Part shown: piece after piece, positions 29,386 through 38,561 of the stretch
Layout of the letters: every line of letters begins with the position of its first letter
Position numbering within the stretch: position 1 is the stretch's first letter
Source: Hymenobacter psoromatis
Lineage (GTDB): Bacteria; Bacteroidota; Bacteroidia; Cytophagales; Hymenobacteraceae
Length of the DNA stretch: 64,000 bases
NCBI GenBank assembly: GCA_001596155.1
Contig: CP014771.1
Location: 1,984,001-2,048,000 of the forward strand
Reading direction: 5' to 3'
Notes under the pieces: model-generated
Told to the model about the DNA's origin: nothing
What the model saw: only the letters and a program-made list of their open reading frames with translations
The model's database searches: none
Made by a program: the position numbers and the translations under genes

Positions 29386-31583
29386 GATTCGAAGCGCTCT
29401 ACTTGCAGCACGCCATTTACTTTGCTCAGGCGCTGGATGAGCTTATTCAGGTGGTCGGTGTCGTTGACGAAAACCATAATCTGGCCCTCAAAAACCCCGT
29501 CATTCGATTCAACGGTGATGGAGCGCATATTCACCTTGAGGCTGGTGGAGATGACGCGCGTCACGTCGTTGACAATCCCTACCCGGTCGGAGCCCTTGAA
29601 CCGGATACCGGCCAAAAAGGCCAACTCCAGCTGGTCGGTCCACTTGGCGCGCACGATGCGGTTGCCGTAGTTTGACATCAAATCGACGGCGCGGTGGCAG
29701 CTGGTGCGGTGGATGATGAGGCCGGTTTCGGTTTCGAAGCCAAACACGTCGTCGCCCGGAATGGGATTGCAACAGCGCGCCAGGCTGTGGTTGAACTTGT
29801 CGGTGCGCTCGCCCACCACGAGCATATCGGGGCGTACACCCCTGATTTTCTGCACTTCGTGGTCAAACTTCTTGGGCTCCAGCGACGAGCTGGCGCGCGA
29901 CGCGGCTGAGTTAAAGAGCGTGTCGCGGATTTCGCGGCCGTCGAGTTGGCCCACCGCCAGGCGATAGTAAAATTCAGGGGGGGTAGGGACGTTGAAATAC
30001 ACTAGCAGACGCTGGATATTCTCGGGCGTGTTTTCGACCCCAATCAGTTCCAAACGCTTTTCCAGGATGAACTTACCATCGTCGGCCTTGGCGCGTTTGT
30101 CATCGCGCAGGAAATCTTTTATACTGGATTTCGCCTTGCTGGTAATCACATAGTTGAGCCACTCGGGGGTAGGGCGCTGTTTGTGCGAGGTTAGAATCTC
30201 CACTTGGTCGCCATTGCGCAACTGGTAGCTGAATGGCTCCAACTTCTGGTTGACCTTGGCCCCGAGGCAGTGCAGGCCGATGTGCGTGTGAATGTCGAAG
30301 GCAAAATCCAGCGCCGTCGCCTTATCGGGCAAAATGATGAGCTTGCCCTTGGGCGTGAAGGTGTAAACCTCTTTCACGAACAGGTTCTGGCGAAACTCGT
30401 CCATGAATTCCAGCGCGCTGGAGTTGTTGGTTTCCAGCATTTCGCGCACCCGGTTGACCCAGGCTTCGAGCGTCGATTCGGGCTGGAGACTGCCAGTATC
30501 CTTGTATTTCCAGTGCGCAGCGTAGCCTTTCTCGGCGATATCGTCCATGCGCCGCGAGCGGATTTGCACCTCGACCCACTGGCCGGGGTGCGACATGACG
30601 GTGGTGTGCAGGCTCTCGTAGCCGTTGGCTTTGGGCGTGCTCACCCAGTCGCGCAGGCGGTCGGGGTTGGGCTGATAAAAGTCCGTAACGATGGAATAAA
30701 CCTGCCAGCAGGCGGCCTTCTCCTGCTCGGGCGGCACGTCGAGAATGACACGGATGGCAAACAGGTCGTACACCTCCTCAAAGGTGACGTTCTGCTTGCG
30801 CATCTTCTTGAGAATCGAATAGATACTCTTCGGCCTACCCTTGATTTCGTAGCTGAAGCCCTGCGCTTTCAACTCCTCATCGATGGGATGCACAAACTCC
30901 TTAATAAAGCGGTTGCGGGCACTCTGGCTCTGCTTGACCTTGCCTTTCAGCTCATTATAAATCTCGGTATCAGTGTATTTGAGGTGCAGGTCTTCCAGCT
31001 CCGTTTTGATGGCATAGAGGCCCAGGCGGTGGGCCAGCGGCGCGTAGAGGTAAATGGTTTCGCTGGCAATTTTGAGCTGCTTGTGGCGCGGCATCGAGTC
31101 CAGAGTCCGCATATTGTGCAGGCGGTCGGCGAGCTTGACAAGAATCACGCGCACGTCTTCGCTGAGCGTGAGCAACATCTTGCGAAAATTCTCAGCCTGC
31201 TCGCTGGAACCGTACTCGAACACACCCGAAATTTTGGTCAGGCCGTCCACAATACGGGCGGTTTTGGGGCCGAAATCGCGCTCGATGTCCGAGATTTCGG
31301 TGGGCGTATCTTCTACTACATCGTGCAGCAGGGCCGCCACAATGCTGGTGGTGCCCAAGCCGATTTCCTCCACCGCAATCTGGGCCACGGCCAACGGATG
31401 CAGGATGTAAGGCTCGCCCGACTTGCGGCGCATGTCTTTGTGCGCTTCGAGACTTTGGTTGAACGCCTTCTTAATCAGCTTGGTATCGCCGTCGTGCAAG
31501 TACGGCTTGGCCGTGCGCAGCAAGCGGCGGTACTGGCGCAGGATTTCCTGGCGCTCGGCTTCGAGGTCAATTACGGGAGGCAT
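29382..31583 (-). CDS. Bifunctional (p)ppGpp synthetase/hydrolase (RelA/SpoT)
   Basis: Makes and degrades the stringent-response alarmone. Order of domains: HD hydrolase (HPLAVAQIAVEE, LLHDVVEDT, RLHNMRTLDSM), synthetase (DLFAIRVIL, GYESLHTTV, EVQIRSRRMDDIAEKGYAAHW), TGS (VYTFTPKGKLIILPDKATAL), and ACT at the C-terminus. The conserved HD residues are present so hydrolase activity is expected. ATG 31583 gives the family N-terminus; the longer frame to 31655 enters the palindrome. 733 residues is typical. Single long RSH in the window. Confidence 0.95.
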   Translation of the reverse strand: MPPVIDLEAERQEILRQYRRLLRTAKPYLHDGDTKLIKKAFNQSLEAHKDMRRKSGEPYILHPLAVAQIAVEEIGLGTTSIVAALLHDVVEDTPTEISDIERDFGPKTARIVDGLTKISGVFEYGSSEQAENFRKMLLTLSEDVRVILVKLADRLHNMRTLDSMPRHKQLKIASETIYLYAPLAHRLGLYAIKTELEDLHLKYTDTEIYNELKGKVKQSQSARNRFIKEFVHPIDEELKAQGFSYEIKGRPKSIYSILKKMRKQNVTFEEVYDLFAIRVILDVPPEQEKAACWQVYSIVTDFYQPNPDRLRDWVSTPKANGYESLHTTVMSHPGQWVEVQIRSRRMDDIAEKGYAAHWKYKDTGSLQPESTLEAWVNRVREMLETNNSSALEFMDEFRQNLFVKEVYTFTPKGKLIILPDKATALDFAFDIHTHIGLHCLGAKVNQKLEPFSYQLRNGDQVEILTSHKQRPTPEWLNYVITSKAKSSIKDFLRDDKRAKADDGKFILEKRLELIGVENTPENIQRLLVYFNVPTPPEFYYRLAVGQLDGREIRDTLFNSAASRASSSLEPKKFDHEVQKIRGVRPDMLVVGERTDKFNHSLARCCNPIPGDDVFGFETETGLIIHRTSCHRAVDLMSNYGNRIVRAKWTDQLELAFLAGIRFKGSDRVGIVNDVTRVISTSLKVNMRSITVESNDGVFEGQIMVFVNDTDHLNKLIQRLSKVNGVLQVERFES

Positions 31584-31628
31584 GGTACTGCAAATAACAA
31601 GCTGGCGCGCCAAAAGGTGGCGCAGGGG

Positions 31629-31693
31629 TAGGATAAGCTTTCGCTTGTCAAACACTGGACTATCTGATGTCTGACAAGCGAAAGCTTATCCTA
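31629..31693. repeat. Palindrome, AAGC-TTTC-GCTT subfamily
   Basis: A 65-bp inverted repeat with 22-bp perfect arms (TAGGATAAGCTTTCGCTTGT plus CA), 21-nt centre, between relA and the tRNA-Leu promoter. Each arm has a small inner stem AAGC/GCTT. It resembles the element at 55551-55615 (GGTAAGCTTTnGCTTGCCG) and represents a second palindrome family. Confidence 0.88.
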
Positions 31694-31696
31694 TAC

Positions 31697-31727
31697 TTGC
31701 GCGGCTAGCGAATACTCAGTACCTTTG
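31697..31727 (+). promoter_or_regulatory. Promoter of tRNA-Leu
   Basis: TTG (31697-31699), 20 bp, then TACCTTTG (31720-31727), a full consensus match; tRNA begins 26 bp later. Confidence 0.85.
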
Positions 31728-31753
31728 CGGCCCCGCAGCGAACGGCTGCCCCC

Positions 31754-31835
31754 GCGGATGTGGCGAAATTGGTAGACGCGCCAGATTTAGGCTCTGGTTC
31801 CTTACGGTGTGTGGGTTCGAGTCCCTCCATCCGCA
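31754..31835 (+). tRNA. tRNA-Leu (anticodon TAG)
   Basis: Acceptor GCGGATG pairs with CATCCGC, D arm TGGCGAAATTGGTAGACGC is characteristic of class II tRNAs, anticodon stem CCAGA/TCTGG with loop TTTAGGC giving TAG, a variable arm, and T arm GGTTCGAGTCC. CCA is not encoded (only the discriminator A follows). Confidence 0.97.
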
Positions 31836-31850
31836 CTTTTCAAGTTGAAT

Positions 31851-31885
31851 AGGCCCCTGGCTACGTAGTTGGGGGCTTTTTTTTT
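31851..31885 (+). terminator. Terminator of tRNA-Leu
   Basis: A near-symmetrical stem (AGGCCCCTGGCTA over TAGTTGGGGGCTT) closing on CG, followed by nine T residues. The downstream part lies just before the tig coding region. Confidence 0.85.
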
Positions 31886-31925
31886 AACCTTTCCGACTGG
31901 CAAGCACCAGCTTGCTCCCACTGTT

Positions 31926-33260
31926 TTGAATATTACGCTTGACCGCAATGAGGAGCAGCTAACCGGGCTGCTGAACGTGCATCTTGACGAAGCCGACTAC
32001 AGCGACGCTGTGGAGAGGCAAATCAAGGAAACCTCCAAAAAGGCGCAGTTCAAGGGCTTCCGCCCCGGCAAAGTACCCGCCGGCCTGGTGCGCAAAATGT
32101 ACGGCAAAGGCATCCTGGCCGACGAAATCAACCGTCTGCTCGGCAGCACGGTCGATGGCTACCTGAAAGACAACAACGTTAAAATTCTGGGTGAGCCCCT
32201 ACCCCTGCCCAGCGACGTGGACTTCGACACGGCTAAGGCCTTCGATTTCCAATTTGAGCTGGGCTTGCTGCCCGATTTTGAGCTGCCCGCCGACCAGCAG
32301 GTAGAACTTAAGCGCCCGGCCATCAGCCTCGACGACGCGACGCTGTCCGAGACGCATGAGCAGATTACCCGTCAGTTTGGCGAAACCACCAACCCCGAGG
32401 CTTCGGAGGCTAGCGACTATCTGTTTGGCAAACTGAAGAAGGCCGGCGCTGAGGGCGAAGGCCAGACGGTGCTCCTACCCATCAACAAAGTGACCAGCGG
32501 CCAGGAACGCTTCGTGGGCGTGAAGGCCGGCGATAAGCTGACCTTTGACCTAGGCGAGGCTTTCGGCGGCGACGCGGGTGCTATCCGTAGCTTCTCGGGC
32601 CTGAGCAAGGACGAGGCCAGCGGCGCTACCGGCGAGTACGAGTTCGAGGTGGAAAAAATCAACCGCACGGCCGCCCCGGAGGAAAACCAGGAGTTGTTCG
32701 ATAAGGTATTTGGCCCCGAGACAGTGGCTTCGAAAGAGGAGTTTGACACCAAAGTACGCGAGACGGTGCAGTCGAACTACGACCGCGAGTCGGACAATCT
32801 GGTGAACCGCCGCCTCATCGACGCAATGATTGACGCCACGCCGATTCAACTGCCGACCGAGTTTTTCAAGAAGTGGCTGGTGCGCGCCAACGAAGGCAAG
32901 CTCGATGCTGCCACCGTGGAGCAGCACTACACCGACTACGAGCGCGAACTAAAATGGAGCCTCATCCGCAACAAGGTAGTGGAAGACATGGGCCTCAAAG
33001 TAGAGACCGATGAAATTCGCAACCGCGTGCTGGACAAGATTTTGGGGCAGTTTGGCGGCGGCATGGCGCTGACTGATGAGATGCGCCAAGGCATGGCAGG
33101 CTTCGCCGACAACTACCTCAAGCAGGAGAACGGCAAGAACTACGTGCAGGAGTACGAGGCCATTCTGGCAGAAAAAGTAGTAGAGGCTCTGCGTGGCAAA
33201 GTTGTTGTTACGGATGAGCCCGTAACGGCCGAAGAATTTCGCAACCAGAACGAGGGCTAG
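31926..33260 (+). CDS. tig: Trigger factor
   Basis: Ribosome-bound chaperone with prolyl isomerase activity. The ribosome-binding signature GFRPGKVP with upstream KAQFK is at residues about 40-50. The middle FKBP-like domain and C-terminal helical arms follow. TTG 31926 (first residues NITLDRNEEQ) is chosen because family members in Bacteroidota begin at this point; the frame is open to 31869 but would start inside the tRNA terminator. No Shine-Dalgarno is present, as usual in this phylum. It heads the tig-clpP-clpX order. Confidence 0.9.
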   Translation: MNITLDRNEEQLTGLLNVHLDEADYSDAVERQIKETSKKAQFKGFRPGKVPAGLVRKMYGKGILADEINRLLGSTVDGYLKDNNVKILGEPLPLPSDVDFDTAKAFDFQFELGLLPDFELPADQQVELKRPAISLDDATLSETHEQITRQFGETTNPEASEASDYLFGKLKKAGAEGEGQTVLLPINKVTSGQERFVGVKAGDKLTFDLGEAFGGDAGAIRSFSGLSKDEASGATGEYEFEVEKINRTAAPEENQELFDKVFGPETVASKEEFDTKVRETVQSNYDRESDNLVNRRLIDAMIDATPIQLPTEFFKKWLVRANEGKLDAATVEQHYTDYERELKWSLIRNKVVEDMGLKVETDEIRNRVLDKILGQFGGGMALTDEMRQGMAGFADNYLKQENGKNYVQEYEAILAEKVVEALRGKVVVTDEPVTAEEFRNQNEG

Positions 33261-33285
33261 CCTTCAATTTGGTTGAGAGTAGAAA

Positions 33286-33315
33286 AGCCTTTACGCCCCG
33301 CGTAAGGGCTTTTTT
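33286..33315 (+). terminator. Terminator of tig
   Basis: AGCCTTTACGC, 3-nt loop, GCGTAAGGGCT (one G-U), followed by T5. Placed 25 bp after the tig stop. Confidence 0.85.
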
Positions 33316-33412
33316 ATGTTGTACACGATACGTTTACAACATTCTCCCCCCCTACCCGTCTTTTACTATCTGAACACGGGCGGGCCGCGGCCTACCCCCC
33401 TACTTATTTCCC

Positions 33413-34120
33413 ATGCTGAATAAACAAGAGTTTCGCAAATTCGCCGTGAAGGGCCAGGGTCTCAACGGTTTAGCGGTAGACCAGTACATTAACAACGTCG
33501 AAGGCCAGGTGCGCAGCGGGCTGATAATGCCTTCCAACATGACCCGCTCGGTTATTGAGGAGCGCCCCCAGAACTTCCGGGAGATTGACGTGTTTTCGCG
33601 TCTTATCATGGACCGGATTATCTTTCTGGGCACGGCCGTGGACGACTACATCGCCAACATCCTGACGGCGCAGATGCTGTTTTTGGAGTCGGCTGACTCG
33701 AAGAAAGATATCCTGCTGTATATTAACTCGCCCGGTGGCTCGGTGTACGCGGGCTTGGGTATTTATGACACTATGCAGTACGTGAACCCCGACGTGGCCA
33801 CCATCTGCACTGGCTTGGCGGCCTCAATGGGCGCCGTGTTGCTAGCTGGTGGTGCGGCGGGCAAGCGCTCGGCCCTACCCCACGCCCGCGTAATGATTCA
33901 CCAGCCCAGCGGCGGCGCGCAAGGCCAGTCGTCGGATATTGAGATTACGGCTCGCGAAATCTTGAAGCTCAAGAAGGAGCTGTATGACATTCTGGCGCAG
34001 CACACCGGCAAGACTTACCAGGAAATCCACGACAACTCGGACCGCGACTACTGGATGCGGGCCGATGAAGCCAAAGAATATGGCCTGATTGACGAGGTGC
34101 TGGAAAAGGCGAAAATCTAG
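33413..34120 (+). CDS. clpP: ATP-dependent Clp protease proteolytic subunit
   Basis: Serine peptidase forming the tetradecameric chamber used by ClpX. Catalytic Ser138 lies in GLAASMGAV and His163 in VMIHQPSGG; the oxyanion-hole SPGGSVYAG is at 106-114. Length 235 includes an N-terminal extension of about 40 residues relative to E. coli, usual in this phylum. Two CCTACCC-type motifs lie in the 90 bp before it. Downstream clpX has its own terminator-separated promoter element. Confidence 0.96.
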   Translation: MLNKQEFRKFAVKGQGLNGLAVDQYINNVEGQVRSGLIMPSNMTRSVIEERPQNFREIDVFSRLIMDRIIFLGTAVDDYIANILTAQMLFLESADSKKDILLYINSPGGSVYAGLGIYDTMQYVNPDVATICTGLAASMGAVLLAGGAAGKRSALPHARVMIHQPSGGAQGQSSDIEITAREILKLKKELYDILAQHTGKTYQEIHDNSDRDYWMRADEAKEYGLIDEVLEKAKI

Positions 34121-34202
34121 ACCACTGATTAGCGCAGAGTTTAACGGATTTAGCTTCGCTGTCCTTCGGTTCGCGAATTTTGTGAACGTTACGTTTCGTG
34201 GT

Positions 34203-34238
34203 AAAAAGCTCTGGTCATTTGGCCGGAGCTTTTTGTTT
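34203..34238 (+). terminator. Terminator of clpP
   Basis: AAAAAGCTCTGG over CCGGAGCTTTTT with an 8-nt loop and a T5 plus TTTT tail. It separates clpP from clpX. Confidence 0.85.
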
Positions 34239-34362
34239 TGGTGGCTCTTGGTGGTTGGCGGGGAGTTTGCAGAAACTTTTGGGGGCGCGGGGCGCTTTGC
34301 AACTGCTACGCCTCACTTGGTTTCCTTGGGGGGGTAGGGGCGCGATTGCTACCCTGCCAACT

Positions 34363-34370
34363 TATCTTTG
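34363..34370 (+). promoter_or_regulatory. -7 promoter element of clpX
   Basis: TATCTTTG matches TAnnTTTG and is 45 bp before the clpX ATG. The nearest TTG (34346-34348) is only 14 bp upstream, so the -33 half is not supported. Confidence 0.5.
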
Positions 34371-34415
34371 TGACCGTTTTCTTTTGAAAACTGCTTCCTT
34401 CTCAGAACGCTCCCG

Positions 34416-35639
34416 ATGCCGGAAATAGCCTGCTCCTTTTGCAACAAGCCCAAGCGCGACGTCGCGGTGATGATTTCGGGCATTAATGCCCACATCTGTG
34501 AGAAATGCGTGGCGCAGGCACAGCACATTCTTTCGGAAGAAACCAAGCTGCAAGCCGAGGCGCGCCAGCCGAAGTTCAACCTCATCAAGCCCCGCGAGAT
34601 TAAAACCCACCTCGACCAGTACGTGGTGGGCCAGGACGAGGCCAAGCGCGTGATGAGCGTGGCGGTGTACAATCATTACAAACGCCTGATGCAGAAGCCG
34701 CAGCACGACGAAGTAGTGATTGAAAAGTCGAACATCATCATGGTGGGTGAGACCGGCACCGGCAAGACCTTCCTGGCCCGGATGCTGGCCAAGATTCTGC
34801 AAGTGCCCTTTTGCATCGCCGATGCTACGGTACTGACCGAGGCTGGCTACGTGGGCGAAGATGTGGAAAGCATCCTGACGCGCCTGCTGCAAGCGGCTGA
34901 TTACAACCTCGAAGCGGCCGAGCGCGGCATCGTGTACATTGACGAGATTGACAAAATTGCGCGCAAGAGCGACAACCCCAGCATCACGCGCGACGTGAGC
35001 GGCGAGGGCGTGCAGCAGGCTTTGTTGAAGCTGCTGGAGGGCACGCACATTAACGTGCCGCCGCAGGGCGGCCGCAAGCATCCCGACCAGAAAATGATTT
35101 CGGTGAATACCGAGAATATTCTGTTTATGTGCGGCGGGGCGTTTTCGGGCATCGACCGCATTATCAAGAGCCGGCTGAATACCAAGCCAATGGGCTTTTC
35201 CAAAACCAATTTGGGCGAGAAGGTGGACACGCAGAATTTCCTGCGCTACGTGTCGGCTCAGGATATCAAGTCATTCGGTTTAATACCCGAGCTGATTGGC
35301 CGCCTACCCGTGCTCACGCACCTCAACCCGCTGGACAAAGCCACGCTGCGCCTGATTTTGACCGAGCCGAAGAACTCACTGGTGCGCCAGTACCAGCGGC
35401 TGTTCAATATGGAAAATATCGCGCTCGACTTTACGGAGGAAGCGCTCGAATACATCGTGGAACGGGCCGACGAGTACCGCCTAGGCGCGCGCGGCCTGCG
35501 CTCCATCTGCGAGAGCATCATGACCGACGCCATGTTTGAGATGCCTTCCGAAGCAGGGGTAGGCGAGTTTACGATTACCGAAAGCTATGCGCGCAGCAAG
35601 TTTGAGAAATCGCCCTTGCAGCTGATGCGGGCGGCGTAA
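34416..35639 (+). CDS. clpX: ATP-dependent Clp protease ATP-binding subunit
   Basis: AAA+ unfoldase that feeds ClpP. The N-terminal zinc-binding domain has Cys6, Cys9, Cys28 and Cys31; Walker A GETGTGKT at 111-118; Walker [10 protein letters not shown] with Asp176-Glu177; sensor region near LGARGLRSI. An IGF-type loop that docks ClpP is represented by the ISFG-like stretch around [14 protein letters not shown]. Length 407 is normal. It follows clpP on the same strand with a terminator and its own -7 box between. Confidence 0.96.
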   Translation: MPEIACSFCNKPKRDVAVMISGINAHICEKCVAQAQHILSEETKLQAEARQPKFNLIKPREIKTHLDQYVVGQDEAKRVMSVAVYNHYKRLMQKPQHDEVVIEKSNIIMVGETGTGKTFLARMLAKILQVPFCIADATVLTEAGYVGEDVESILTRLLQAADYNLEAAERGIVYIDEIDKIARKSDNPSITRDVSGEGVQQALLKLLEGTHINVPPQGGRKHPDQKMISVNTENILFMCGGAFSGIDRIIKSRLNTKPMGFSKTNLGEKVDTQNFLRYVSAQDIKSFGLIPELIGRLPVLTHLNPLDKATLRLILTEPKNSLVRQYQRLFNMENIALDFTEEALEYIVERADEYRLGARGLRSICESIMTDAMFEMPSEAGVGEFTITESYARSKFEKSPLQLMRAA

Positions 35640-35658
35640 GCAAATAGGTATTGCACTG

Positions 35659-35766
35659 AAAAGAACGTCATGCTGAGCTTGCCGAAGCATCTCGCTCGCT
35701 TCGTTGGGTTAGTAATCCAACGATGCGGGCGAGATGCTTCGGCAGGCTCAGCATGACGTTCTTTTT
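35659..35766. repeat. Long intergenic palindrome, ATGCT subfamily
   Basis: A 108-bp inverted repeat with arms AAAAGAACGTCATGCTGAGC... and an inner ATGCT/AGCAT stem, mostly perfect. Very similar to the element at 7505-7621, with a different centre. It lies 19 bp after clpX and could serve as its terminator. Confidence 0.9.
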
Positions 35767-35804
35767 ATTCTTCCATAGCCAGCCCCCGCACTAACTTGCG
35801 GCCC

Positions 35805-38501
35805 ATGACACTAACTGAGCGTGGGCAGCGGCTATTGGGTGTGCGCCCCGAGGAAGGGCGCACGGTGTGGCTGTTTTTTCTGCACAACTTTTTACTGGGG
35901 GTAGGCTCCATCCTGGTATATGTGGCGGCCAACGTGCTGCTGCTGGAAAATAACCCCGAGCGCAACCTACCCTTGGCCTATGGCGTGGCGGCGCTGGCCA
36001 TGCTGGCTGTCGGCCGCGTGTACGCGCATTTTGAGCACCACTGGCTGTTGCAGAAGCTGGCGGTGCGGGTGTTGCTGGCGGCCGTGGCCCTGGCGGGCGT
36101 GCTGGGCGTGCTGGTAGCCACGGGCCATTCGGTGGCGTCGGCCATTGCAATTATGGCAGGCTACCGGGTCATTTACCTGCTGACTAGCCTGGAATTCTGG
36201 GGCGTGTCGGCGGTGGTGTTTGATGTGCGGCAGAGCAAGCGGCTGTTTGGCATTATCAGCGCGGGCGACATGCCGGCCAAGGCGATGGGTGCCGTGCTGG
36301 CCATCTTTATTCGCAGCAATGTGGAGCTGCCGTGGCTGCTGGGCACGGCCTTCGGGGCGTATCTGCTGGCGCTGATGGCGCTGCGCGCCACACTCAGCTC
36401 ACATGTGGTGGAGGCCGCGCCCGACCGCCGCCGGGCGCGGGAGCAGGGGGTAGGGCCGGGCCTGCGCAGCTGGTTTGGCGATAGCCGCCTGGTCCTTATT
36501 ATGTGCCTGAGTCTGCTGGGGCTGTCGGCCGTGACGACGGGCGTCGAGTACCTGTTTTTCGTGAATGTGAAGCACCGCTTTCACGACGAGGCCGCCATTA
36601 TGCAGTACGTGGGCACTGTGCTGGTCGTCACCTATTTGCTGGCGATGCTGTTCAAGCTATTGCTCTCGCAAACCGCCGTGGACCGGCTGGGCGTGCGGCG
36701 GGTACTGCTGGTGCTGCCCGTGGCGCTGCTGGGCGGGCTGGCCCTGTACGCTGGCCAGGACCGCGCCGATATCGGGTCGCTTTTGCGGTATTTCTGCGGG
36801 CTATACCTGGGGCTGGAAGTACTGCGGCGGGCCGTGTTCGACCCGGTGTTTCTGCTACTGTTTCAGCCGCTTTCGGCGCCCGAGCGCCTGCAGGCCCACA
36901 CGCTGGCCAAGGGCGTGTATGAGCCGCTGGGCATGGCGCTGGGCGGCGGGCTACTGTTTGCATTGCACGCCCTGCCGGGCGGCCAAACGTGGGCGCCCTT
37001 TATCTGGATGGGCTCCTTTATGCTGGTGGTGCTCTGGCTGTTGACGCGCACGTATCAGCAGTATATGGCGGAGCTTCAGCACGCGCTGGGCCAGCGCTTT
37101 GCGGAGGATATCCCAAATGCCGGCGCTGACATTTCTGCCGCAGGCCCTATCCCCCCAGTGCCCGCCAGCCCCGCCGATATTCGCCAGCTTACGGAGGCGC
37201 TGGGCAGCAAGGGCCGCCGGGCCGCGGCCACCCAGCACCTGCTGCGCCTCGGCGACACCGCACTACCCACGCTGGCCGAGGTGCTGAATGCGGACCCTGA
37301 CCACATACTGGTGCGGCGCGTGGCGCAGGTGTGCGGCCGCCTGCGCACGCCCGCCAGCCGGCAACTGCTGGTGGCGCTGGCCCGGCAACCCAACTTATTC
37401 CGGCGCGAAGCGGCGCTGCGGGCATTGCGCCATTTTGACGTGGTGCCGCACGAGGTGCCGCTGTTTCAGGCGCTGGTGCACGATGAGCTGTTACTGGCCC
37501 AGCAGCTATTGCACGGCCAAACCACCGCTACCCCCGAGCTATTTGGCTGCCTCGACTACGAGCTGACCCGCACGCAGCAGCGGGTTTTTGCCCTGCTGGG
37601 CCAGATTTATCCGCCGCAGCTCATTGCCGATGCGCAGCGCGGGGTGGCCCACGCCGCCCGCGAGCGCCAGGCCAACGCCCTCGAAATACTCGATAACAGC
37701 ATTGCCCGGCCCACTTACCAGGGCTTGCAGGCGCTGCTGGCCGTGGCGCCGGCCGCCGAAAAAGAGCGCACCTTCGACCGCCTGCTTGGCCCGCTGCTGG
37801 CCCCTACCCCCATCGTGGAAACCATTGTGGAACGCGGCGAAATGGCCTTCTCGGACTGGACGGTGCGCGTGGCCCTCGACGAGTGGCAGCCGGCCGCTGG
37901 CACCGTGCCGACGCTTTCGCCGCACTTGCGCAGCCCCAGCCCGCTGGTGCGCGAAAGCGCCTTTGCCCAGCTGGCCCGGCTCGCTAGCACGCACCCCGCG
38001 CTTTACCAGCAAGTGAATGACGCCCACCAAACCCTCGCTACCCTGCTTATGAGCCACGCCGCCACCACCTCGCACATCACCGCCACCGAGCGCGTGCAGG
38101 TGCTTCAACGAACGGCCCTCTTTGCCGAAACGCCCGAAAACGTGCTTAGCAGCATCGTGCCGATTATGAACGAAGTCAGCTTCGCCGCCGGCCAGCAGAT
38201 TTTTGCTAAGGGCGACCTGGGCAGCTCGCTCTTCATTATGTACGAAGGCCAAGTGGGCGTTTTCAACGGCCCGCAGCTGCTGGCCACTTTCGGCAAGGGC
38301 GATTTCTTTGGCGAGCTGGCGCTGCTCGACGCGGAGCCGCGCTCGGCATCGGCCGTGGCGCAGGGGGTAGTAACGGCGTTTCGCCTCGACCAGGAAGATT
38401 TTTACGACGTGATGGAGGAGCGCCCCGAGGTGCTGCGTAACATCCTGCGAGTGCTGTGCCAGCGCCTGCGCAGGCAGAACGAGGCAATTGCGGGCGCTTA
38501 G
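35805..38501 (+). CDS. ADP/ATP-translocase-like membrane protein with HEAT-like repeats and cyclic-nucleotide-binding domain
   Basis: An 898-residue three-part protein. Residues 1-430 form about ten to twelve membrane helices with similarity in feel to Npt1/Npt2 nucleotide transporters or MFS proteins (VWLFFLHNFLLGVGSILVYV, then YRVIYLLTSLEFWG). Residues 450-740 are alpha-helical HEAT-like repeats (AATQHLLRLGDTALPTLAEV). Residues 765-890 form a cyclic-nucleotide-binding domain with phosphate cassette FGELALLDAEPRSASAVA, including the conserved Glu and Arg. So it could be a cAMP-gated transporter or sensor. ATG 35805 is preferred to TTG 35796. It is convergent with a class III cyclase gene. 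Confidence 0.78.
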   Translation: MTLTERGQRLLGVRPEEGRTVWLFFLHNFLLGVGSILVYVAANVLLLENNPERNLPLAYGVAALAMLAVGRVYAHFEHHWLLQKLAVRVLLAAVALAGVLGVLVATGHSVASAIAIMAGYRVIYLLTSLEFWGVSAVVFDVRQSKRLFGIISAGDMPAKAMGAVLAIFIRSNVELPWLLGTAFGAYLLALMALRATLSSHVVEAAPDRRRAREQGVGPGLRSWFGDSRLVLIMCLSLLGLSAVTTGVEYLFFVNVKHRFHDEAAIMQYVGTVLVVTYLLAMLFKLLLSQTAVDRLGVRRVLLVLPVALLGGLALYAGQDRADIGSLLRYFCGLYLGLEVLRRAVFDPVFLLLFQPLSAPERLQAHTLAKGVYEPLGMALGGGLLFALHALPGGQTWAPFIWMGSFMLVVLWLLTRTYQQYMAELQHALGQRFAEDIPNAGADISAAGPIPPVPASPADIRQLTEALGSKGRRAAATQHLLRLGDTALPTLAEVLNADPDHILVRRVAQVCGRLRTPASRQLLVALARQPNLFRREAALRALRHFDVVPHEVPLFQALVHDELLLAQQLLHGQTTATPELFGCLDYELTRTQQRVFALLGQIYPPQLIADAQRGVAHAARERQANALEILDNSIARPTYQGLQALLAVAPAAEKERTFDRLLGPLLAPTPIVETIVERGEMAFSDWTVRVALDEWQPAAGTVPTLSPHLRSPSPLVRESAFAQLARLASTHPALYQQVNDAHQTLATLLMSHAATTSHITATERVQVLQRTALFAETPENVLSSIVPIMNEVSFAAGQQIFAKGDLGSSLFIMYEGQVGVFNGPQLLATFGKGDFFGELALLDAEPRSASAVAQGVVTAFRLDQEDFYDVMEERPEVLRNILRVLCQRLRRQNEAIAGA

Positions 38502-38553
38502 TTGAAGCCGTTTGTCATTGCGAGCGAAGCGCGGCAATGACAAACGGCTTCAA
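38502..38553. repeat. Short palindrome, ATTGC subfamily
   Basis: 20-bp perfect arms (TTGAAGCCGTTTGTCATTGC) separated by GAGCGAAGCGCG. It lies between convergent genes and probably acts as a bidirectional terminator. The core GTCATTGCGAGCGAAGCGCG is shared with the larger element at 45766-45883. Confidence 0.9.
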
Positions 38554-38561
38554 TCAAATTC

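Noticed and set aside
30204..31631. 475-codon plus-strand ORF opposite relA/spoT
   Set aside because: Frame-shadow of a conserved gene in GC-rich DNA; the minus-strand protein has all RSH domains.
31754..31835. tRNA-Leu as an integration (attB) site
   Set aside because: No integrase or repeated tRNA 3' end was seen nearby.
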